Program-made: the position numbers and the translations under genes
Notes under the pieces: generated by a model
The model's database searches: none
What the model was told of the DNA's origin: nothing
The model's input: the letters and a program-made list of their open reading frames with translations, nothing else
Shown here: positions 58,686 to 64,000 of the stretch, piece after piece
Position numbering within the stretch: position 1 is the first letter of the stretch
Layout of the letters: each line of letters starts with the position of its first letter
Origin: Marinomonas sp. TW1
Lineage (GTDB): Bacteria; Pseudomonadota; Gammaproteobacteria; Pseudomonadales; Marinomonadaceae
Assembly: GCF_001625355.1 (NCBI RefSeq)
Contig: NZ_JSEE01000010.1
Location: 62,001-126,000 of the forward strand
Direction of reading: 5' to 3'
Length of the DNA stretch: 64,000 bases

Positions 58686-59840
58686 ATGAACTGGGAAACA
58701 ATGCAAACTCACTTCGGCTTAGGTGATACCGAAATGCACTGGGTCGTCAGAGTCTTTTTGGTGGTCTTAGGTACCCTCATCGTTAATTTTATTGCCAGTC
58801 GTTTATTAATTCGTTTAAACAAACAACTGGAACGCACCAAAACCCCTTGGGACAATGTGTTAGTGATTGCCGCTCAAAAACCCGTTGGGGTCTTTATCTG
58901 GCTAGTCGGATTAAGCGTCGCCGCGGAAATCTCAGGCACCAATATTGACCCAGGACTCACTTCTCTAATTGCCTCGGTTAGAGAAGTTGGTGTTATCGTC
59001 ATATTGACCTGGTTTATTCTGCGCTGTATTTCTCAAAGTGAGAAAGCCGTTACCAGTTCTAGCAAGGTGAAAACCAAGGTCGATTACACCACAGCAGGCG
59101 CGATTAGTAAGCTACTGAGAGCCTCCGTCATCATCACTTCGGCTCTGGTAGTACTGCAAACATTAGGTTACAGCATTTCAGGTGTCTTGGCGTTTGGCGG
59201 TATCGGTGGCATCGCAGTCGGTTTTGCCGCTAAAGATTTATTGGCTAACTTTTTCGGCGGGCTCATGGTCTATCTGGATCGACCTTTTGCCATTGGCGAT
59301 TGGATACGCTCACCCGACCAAGACATAGAGGGTACAGTTGAACACATAGGTTGGCGTCAAACTCGCATTCGCACCTTTGAAAAACGCCCTCTATACGTTC
59401 CCAACTCAACTTTTTCATTGATTTCAGTTGAAAACCCATCGCGCATGACACACAGGCGCATCAATGAAACCATCGGCGTGCGCTACTCTGATTTCAGTAT
59501 TCTGCCTGACATACTCAAAGACATTAAAGAGATGGTGGCGAATCATGAAGATTTAGACACACAACAAGTTTATATGGTGAACTTCAACCAATTCGGTCCT
59601 TCTTCCCTCGACTTCTTTATTTACACCTACACCAAAACAGTCGACTGGCGAACCTATCACAATGTCAAACAAGATGTGCTTTTCCAAGCGATGAAGATTA
59701 TTGAAGAACATGGCGCAGAAGTCGCCTTCCCAACGCAAACGTTGCACTTTGGTGACGATGGTCAAATCCATTTTAGCAATAATCAATCGACTTCAAACCC
59801 ATCCGTTTCTAACCAATCAACGCCTAACGAACAAGGCTAG
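58686..59840 (+). CDS. MscS-family mechanosensitive channel
   Basis: A 384-residue small-conductance mechanosensitive channel homolog. Four or five membrane segments lead into the pore helix GGIGGIAVGFAAKDLLANFF (about 175-195), followed by the beta domain with YLDRPFAIGDWIRSPDQDIE and VPNSTFSLISVENPSRMTHR, and a C-terminal polar tail rich in Asn/Ser/Gln. It is longer than E. coli MscS (286 aa) and closest to YbdG/YnaI-type sizes. It directly follows mgtE; a shared osmotic or ionic role is plausible. Confidence 0.92.
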   Translation: MNWETMQTHFGLGDTEMHWVVRVFLVVLGTLIVNFIASRLLIRLNKQLERTKTPWDNVLVIAAQKPVGVFIWLVGLSVAAEISGTNIDPGLTSLIASVREVGVIVILTWFILRCISQSEKAVTSSSKVKTKVDYTTAGAISKLLRASVIITSALVVLQTLGYSISGVLAFGGIGGIAVGFAAKDLLANFFGGLMVYLDRPFAIGDWIRSPDQDIEGTVEHIGWRQTRIRTFEKRPLYVPNSTFSLISVENPSRMTHRRINETIGVRYSDFSILPDILKDIKEMVANHEDLDTQQVYMVNFNQFGPSSLDFFIYTYTKTVDWRTYHNVKQDVLFQAMKIIEEHGAEVAFPTQTLHFGDDGQIHFSNNQSTSNPSVSNQSTPNEQG

Positions 59841-59850
59841 TTTGCAATGA

Positions 59851-59892
59851 AAAACGGCCAAGCTTGATGATGTCATCAAGCTTGGCCGTTTT
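59851..59892. terminator. Bidirectional terminator between mscS-like gene and gph
   Basis: AAAACGGCCAAGCTTGATGA, TG, then its perfect reverse complement: 20-bp arms, the longest hairpin in the window. It can serve both the mscS-like gene (plus) and gph (minus). Confidence 0.93.
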
Positions 59893-59917
59893 AAGTCTTT
59901 TGGGTAAGCCATTGCTG

Positions 59918-60598
59918 TTAAACGAGCAGCTCCGCCAAATCATCAATAATGGCATCCGCTCCCAGTCCTTTAAGGTCCACCCCTTGATGGTAACCATAAG
60001 TTACCAGTGCCGATTTAAAACCCGCGTTCTGTGCAGCTTTAAAATCCGTAATGGAATCCCCTATCATCAAGCAACGTTCAGGTTGAGCCTCAATGGATTC
60101 GCTGCAATGTAACAGTGGCAGAGCAGAAGGCTTCTTCTCATCTAGCGTATCACCGCCAAGGAACCACGCAAATTCTTCCGTGATACCAAATTTATCCAGT
60201 ATCGGTTTAATAAAAACACTGGGCTTATTGGTAATCAAAGCCACTGGCACACCGTTGTGCTTAAAAGCTTTTAGAATCGCAACCACATTGGGATACAGTT
60301 TGGAATGATCCGTCAGGTGTTGATGGTAATGAATTAAAAACAGGCGATACGCGTCTTCATGCTTATCTTGGCTTAGCCCAGCCCAATCCAATGCTTGTTC
60401 AATTAACTTGGCTGCGCCTAAGCCAACCCAAGCTCGGACTTGCTCTTCCCCTGCCAAAGGCACCTGATATTCAGATAAAAAGGCATCCACAGCAGCGGCA
60501 ATATCCGGCACACTGTCGACCAATGTACCATCCAAATCCAAACACACTAGATCTGGCCACCCTTCAAACCATTTAGAAAAATACTTAGGTGTTTTCAT
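59918..60598 (-). CDS. gph: Phosphoglycolate phosphatase
   Basis: A 226-residue HAD-superfamily phosphatase. LVCLDLDGTLVDSVPDIAAA has nucleophile Asp21 and acid Asp23; VALITNKPSVFIKPILDKFG and CLMIGDSITDFKAAQNAGFK are motifs II to IV. It detoxifies 2-phosphoglycolate. Its start overlaps the rpe stop (TAATG), the standard rpe-gph coupling. Confidence 0.95.
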   Translation of the reverse strand: MKTPKYFSKWFEGWPDLVCLDLDGTLVDSVPDIAAAVDAFLSEYQVPLAGEEQVRAWVGLGAAKLIEQALDWAGLSQDKHEDAYRLFLIHYHQHLTDHSKLYPNVVAILKAFKHNGVPVALITNKPSVFIKPILDKFGITEEFAWFLGGDTLDEKKPSALPLLHCSESIEAQPERCLMIGDSITDFKAAQNAGFKSALVTYGYHQGVDLKGLGADAIIDDLAELLV

Positions 60599-61269
60599 TA
60601 ACGAACACTCGCCAATTCAGCTCTCATCGCATCAATGACAGCCCGATAATCTGGCTTCCCAAAAATCGCCGACCCAGCCACAAAGGTATCCGCACCCGCC
60701 TCAGCAATCTCAGCGATATTTTTTTCACTGACACCGCCATCCACTTCGAGACGAATATTACGACCACTGGCTTCAATTAACGCACGTGCTTCGCGAAGTT
60801 TATCCAAGGTACCCGGAATAAAAGATTGACCACCAAAACCTGGGTTTACCGACATTAGCAGTACCATATCCACCTTGTCTAAAACATGCTTCAAATGATG
60901 CAAAGGCGTTGCAGGGTTAAAAACCAAACCGGCTTTACAACCGCCATCCTTAATCATCTGCAATGAACGATCAATGTGTTCACTGGCTTCTGGGTGAAAG
61001 GTTATATAGGAAGCGCCTGCTTCAATAAAATCTCCGATCATACGATCGACAGGCTTCACCATTAAGTGCACATCAATGTCTGCCGTCACGCCATGTTTGC
61101 GTAACGCTTTACAGACCATGGGCCCAATCGTTAAATTGGGAACGTAGTGATTATCCATGACGTCAAAGTGTATGATGTCGGCTCCCGCCTCTAGCACATG
61201 ATCGACTTCTTCCCCTAGACGGGCAAAGTCAGCAGAAAGAATTGAAGGGGCAATGATAAAATCATTCAT
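60598..61269 (-). CDS. rpe: Ribulose-phosphate 3-epimerase
   Basis: A 223-residue TIM barrel enzyme that interconverts ribulose-5- and xylulose-5-phosphate. [60 protein letters not shown] and [20 protein letters not shown] are diagnostic. ATG 61269 has GGAGA five bases upstream; an ATG at 61290 would add seven residues. It forms a rpe-gph pair. Confidence 0.96.
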   Translation of the reverse strand: MNDFIIAPSILSADFARLGEEVDHVLEAGADIIHFDVMDNHYVPNLTIGPMVCKALRKHGVTADIDVHLMVKPVDRMIGDFIEAGASYITFHPEASEHIDRSLQMIKDGGCKAGLVFNPATPLHHLKHVLDKVDMVLLMSVNPGFGGQSFIPGTLDKLREARALIEASGRNIRLEVDGGVSEKNIAEIAEAGADTFVAGSAIFGKPDYRAVIDAMRAELASVR

Positions 61270-61369
61270 ATCTGTCTCCAGCAGTGACACAATAAATGCA
61301 ACTTGATAAAAAACACCAAACGTCGAAGACGATATTTTAACAAGGCCATCGAAAGAAGTATTGAAAACA

Positions 61370-62308
61370 ATGCAGAAAATTCATCTCTTACTGAAGATTA
61401 CACTGGTTGGCTGGCTACTTGGCTCTGCTGCCAACACACAAGCAGAAGAAGCATCGCCAGCGGACCCTGCGGCACAGAAATACGCCACACCACAGCCTCA
61501 AGTAAGTCGAATTAACGCGTTAAAAGCCTCATTAGAGGGCGTTCAACTTGAACATCAAATACAAGTATTGGAAGCCGAAGGTGGCCCATTTCTGTCGCTT
61601 TACCGAAAATCTCAGACCAGCTCAACTCAAGGCTGCGCCATTCTTTTACACTCAGACAATGAACACCCAGATTGGCCGGAAGCCATTGCCCCCCTACGCG
61701 ATAAACTAACAGAATACAGCTGGTGTACGTTGTCGATAGAAGTGCCTGATGTCACTAAACGTGGCCAAGCCATTAAGATACCCAGCGCAGATTTACCATC
61801 AGAAGATGCTGAAGAGAATGCGGTTAGTCTAGCCAACCAAGCGATTGTGTTTGCCCGAATTGGGGCGGCCATAGCGTTGGCCAAAGCCGATGGGGTTAAT
61901 GAGTTTGCCTTAATTGGCTATCGAACCGGCGCCAGTTATGCCTTAGCTTTTTCTGCGCAAAACAAGTTAGCCGTTCAAGCCCTAGCGCTCATTGATATCC
62001 AAACACCGGCGGACATGTCGAGTTATCAGATTGCACAATTGATCAGAGAGACGCCACAACCCATATTGGATTATTACTTAAGTCAGCCAAGTCGAAATCA
62101 ACAATTTGCCCAGTGGCGACGACAAGCAGGCCTTCAGAGAGAAAAACCGCAAGGCCAATACATTCAAAAAGACGCCATTCCGGATCGTGTCACCGGGCAA
62201 GACAGTCAAGCGCTGTTGGTACAAAGAGTTCGTGGTTTTTTAAAGCAAAACACCAAACAAATTAGCCAGCGTCGGCCACTGCCTCAAGTGAATAAAGGAC
62301 TTTTTTAA
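61370..62308 (+). CDS. DUF3530 family protein, alpha/beta-hydrolase-like
   Basis: A 312-residue exported protein. The signal peptide region [20 protein letters not shown] precedes NTQAEE. The body shows [29 protein letters not shown] and [20 protein letters not shown], similar to a hydrolase fold; the elbow reads GYRTGA, with Arg-Thr where catalytic hydrolases have a Ser, so catalysis is in doubt. Its DUF3530 assignment is from pattern and is uncertain. TTG 61361 is an alternative start three codons upstream. It is convergent with djlA. Confidence 0.72.
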   Translation: MQKIHLLLKITLVGWLLGSAANTQAEEASPADPAAQKYATPQPQVSRINALKASLEGVQLEHQIQVLEAEGGPFLSLYRKSQTSSTQGCAILLHSDNEHPDWPEAIAPLRDKLTEYSWCTLSIEVPDVTKRGQAIKIPSADLPSEDAEENAVSLANQAIVFARIGAAIALAKADGVNEFALIGYRTGASYALAFSAQNKLAVQALALIDIQTPADMSSYQIAQLIRETPQPILDYYLSQPSRNQQFAQWRRQAGLQREKPQGQYIQKDAIPDRVTGQDSQALLVQRVRGFLKQNTKQISQRRPLPQVNKGLF

Positions 62309-62321
62309 TCCCTTTATTCAC
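62288..62321. terminator. Hairpin between the convergent DUF3530 and djlA genes
   Basis: GTGAATAAAGG and CCTTTATTCAC form an 11-bp stem with a 12-base T-rich loop. It overlaps the end of the DUF3530 gene. Confidence 0.5.
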
Positions 62322-62333
62322 TGAGCAATACCA

Positions 62334-63125
62334 TTACTTACGTGCGTTTTTAATTAACTCATAAGCCGACTGAATTTCTTGCGTACGTTCTTTTGCCAAC
62401 TCAATCATTTCATCCGGTAAACCTTGAGAACTCAGTTTATCTGGGTGGTTTTTACTCATTAGACGACGATACGCTTTTTTAATGTCAGCATCTGACATGT
62501 CCGGCGTCACTCCCAACGCGTCATAGGCCGACTTCAATAAGTCTTTCGATCCCATACTGTTACTGGAAGATTGATAGCCCTGTCTAAAGTGTGCTTGTTG
62601 CTTCACTTGAATGTGTAGCGCCTCAAACTCTGCCACAGTAATGCCTAAGTTGGCACACACTTGAGAAACAAAAGACTTCTCTTCAATACTGAAATGGCCA
62701 TCCGCATACGCAGACACCAACAAAACTTCTAATAAGGTTCGCGTTAAATCCCCAGGGCCTACGATGCTTTTAAAATGATTCAGTTCAGCAGCCAAATCAA
62801 AATTCGCGGATTTACCCTCGTTGAATAGGTGTTTAGCTTGCTCTTGCGCTTCCGGGGACAAACGCAATCGCTGCATAACCGATTGAGCCAGCTGAATTTC
62901 TGCTTCGGAAACCTGCCCATCCGACTTAGCCAAACGCCCCATTAATAAAAACAAAGTTCGGAAAAAGGTTTCTTGCTGAAGGCGTATATTGCCTCGCTTT
63001 GCTTGATTAAACGCACCGCCTTTTTGAGCCCTATCCAACAGGCTACCAACAACATACCCCAATATCGCGCCAAGGAAATTTGACATCAAAACATAGCCCA
63101 AAATGGCGCACACAATTTTCCACAT
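62334..63125 (-). CDS. djlA: DnaJ-like co-chaperone DjlA
   Basis: A 263-residue type III J protein. An N-terminal membrane segment (MWKIVCAILGYVLMSNFLGA to about 30, with glycine-rich GxxxG spacing) is followed by a TerB-like helical domain and a C-terminal J domain with YRRLMSKNHPDKLSSQG containing HPD. It stimulates DnaK ATPase at the inner membrane. ATG 63125 follows GGAG and gives the membrane segment as the very start, like E. coli DjlA. It is divergent from lptD, an arrangement common in gammaproteobacteria. Confidence 0.94.
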   Translation of the reverse strand: MWKIVCAILGYVLMSNFLGAILGYVVGSLLDRAQKGGAFNQAKRGNIRLQQETFFRTLFLLMGRLAKSDGQVSEAEIQLAQSVMQRLRLSPEAQEQAKHLFNEGKSANFDLAAELNHFKSIVGPGDLTRTLLEVLLVSAYADGHFSIEEKSFVSQVCANLGITVAEFEALHIQVKQQAHFRQGYQSSSNSMGSKDLLKSAYDALGVTPDMSDADIKKAYRRLMSKNHPDKLSSQGLPDEMIELAKERTQEIQSAYELIKNARK

Positions 63126-63253
63126 AAAGATATTTCTCCAGAATCGGTAGCCCCTATGGGCCTGCATAGATTATCATTTGTCTTATTACGTGGAGCCTCA
63201 ATTGGCAGCCTCCGATTTCGGACAACAATTATTGGTAAATAAGTATACCCTGC

Positions 63254-64000
63254 ATGGTTAAGCATTTACGCAACTACGCCCTATTTTTTCAAGGTCTTTT
63301 CATATTGCCACTTGCTCACGGGCAAGTAGATCAATGGGATTGGGCTCCTCGAGAATCCCTGACGACTGAGCAACAAGCTCAGTTAGGTCGCTATTGCCAA
63401 GGCCAATACATTAATCAATGGCAAGCCAGTCAGAGTCATAATACGCAACTTCAAGCCGATCTAATCACTCGAGATCAAACCGGTGTTATTCATCTGCAAG
63501 GCAATGCTAACATCGTTCAACCCGACTCTCAGCTCTCTGCAGACACGATTCAAGGCATTCCAAACGACTATTACCAAGCTTCGGGCGACGTTACCCTAAG
63601 AACCGATAACGAGCTCATTCGAAGCACAAACAGCTACATATCGAATAATGGCAGCGCCGCCACAGAATTTGAAAACGCCCTATTTTTGAGTCATAGCAGC
63701 AAAGCACGGGGTAAAGCCAAATCGTTAACACAAGAAAAAAATGGTGTGGTGTTTATTGAGGAAGGTTTCTTTACCACTTGTGAACCGAACCAAGAAAGCT
63801 GGAGCTTATATGGCAGCAGCATTGAGCTTAACCCTGCGTCTGGCTTCGGCACGGCCAAACACGTTCAGGTTCGAATCGCTGGCATTCCAATTTTCTACTC
63901 ACCATGGTTACGCTTTCCGATCGATGACAGACGCCAAAGTGGTTTTCTATTCCCCAGTTTTGGCTATTCAGGCAATGATGGTTTAAGCCTATCCGCGCCT
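63254..64000 (+). CDS. lptD: LPS-assembly protein LptD (C-terminus outside window)
   Basis: The first 249 codons of lptD; the gene runs off the right edge with no stop. A signal peptide (MVKHLRNYALFFQGLFILPL, ending near AHG-Q) is followed by the periplasmic OstA/LptA-like beta-jellyroll, with LQGNANIVQPDSQLSADTIQ. FYSPWLRFPIDDRRQSGFLF is the highly conserved LptD junction before the barrel, and EPNQESWSLYGSSIELNPAS precedes it. LptD with LptE inserts LPS into the outer membrane. It is divergent from djlA, as usual. Confidence 0.95.
   Translation, partial: MVKHLRNYALFFQGLFILPLAHGQVDQWDWAPRESLTTEQQAQLGRYCQGQYINQWQASQSHNTQLQADLITRDQTGVIHLQGNANIVQPDSQLSADTIQGIPNDYYQASGDVTLRTDNELIRSTNSYISNNGSAATEFENALFLSHSSKARGKAKSLTQEKNGVVFIEEGFFTTCEPNQESWSLYGSSIELNPASGFGTAKHVQVRIAGIPIFYSPWLRFPIDDRRQSGFLFPSFGYSGNDGLSLSAP

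Overview
The window looks like ordinary chromosome of a marine gammaproteobacterium, most likely Marinomonas or a close Oceanospirillales relative. This is inferred from gene content and order (a HexR-controlled Entner-Doudoroff locus, a polar-type flagellar locus with pseudaminic acid genes, trpGDC, rpe-gph) and from moderate GC. No phage, insertion sequence, CRISPR array or rRNA was seen. Two genes are cut by the edges: a kinase-fold gene at the left and lptD at the right.

Layout. (1) 1-9.2 kb, central carbon metabolism: hexR, putP, then edd (minus) divergent from gap-pykA-mgsA (plus). The edd/gap intergenic region carries three HexR-type boxes and a perfect 20-bp palindrome. (2) 9.3-21.8 kb, housekeeping: purEK, an Lrp/AsnC regulator, an MFS transporter, a methyltransferase-like gene, an aromatic aminotransferase, a UPF0149 gene, a minus-strand nudF-acyltransferase-yqiB-yqiA-parE group (without cpdA), and tag. 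(3) 21.9-28.9 kb, pseudaminic acid synthesis: pseB-pseC-pseF (plus) meets maf-pseI-pseG (minus) tail to tail. pseH is missing. (4) 28.9-54 kb, flagellum and chemotaxis: fliT-like, fliS, fliD, flaG, two flagellins separated by 2.7 kb with no intact gene, a degenerate HD-GYP gene, flgB to flgL, cheR, cheV, flgA, flgM and flgN, then tRNA-Arg(CCT). (5) 54-64 kb: an OsmC-like gene, trpGDC, mgtE, an MscS channel, rpe-gph, a DUF3530 gene, djlA and lptD.

How the genes fit together. Good sigma-28 promoter matches precede both flagellins, flgM and pseB, and a sigma-54 match precedes flgB. The sugar pathway therefore appears to be timed with late filament assembly: PseB, C, G, I and F make CMP-pseudaminic acid, and Maf would load it onto the short flagellins while FliS, FliD and FlaG handle filament assembly. 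HexR would couple the lower Entner-Doudoroff and glycolytic genes to sugar-phosphate levels.

I did not find a clearly new system. The most unusual observations are the sigma-28 promoter on pseB, the missing pseH, gene-poor stretches that look like decayed genes (32.8-35.3 kb above all), an HD-GYP protein lacking its HD histidine, acidic inserts in FliD and FlgH, and an internal duplication in FlgE.
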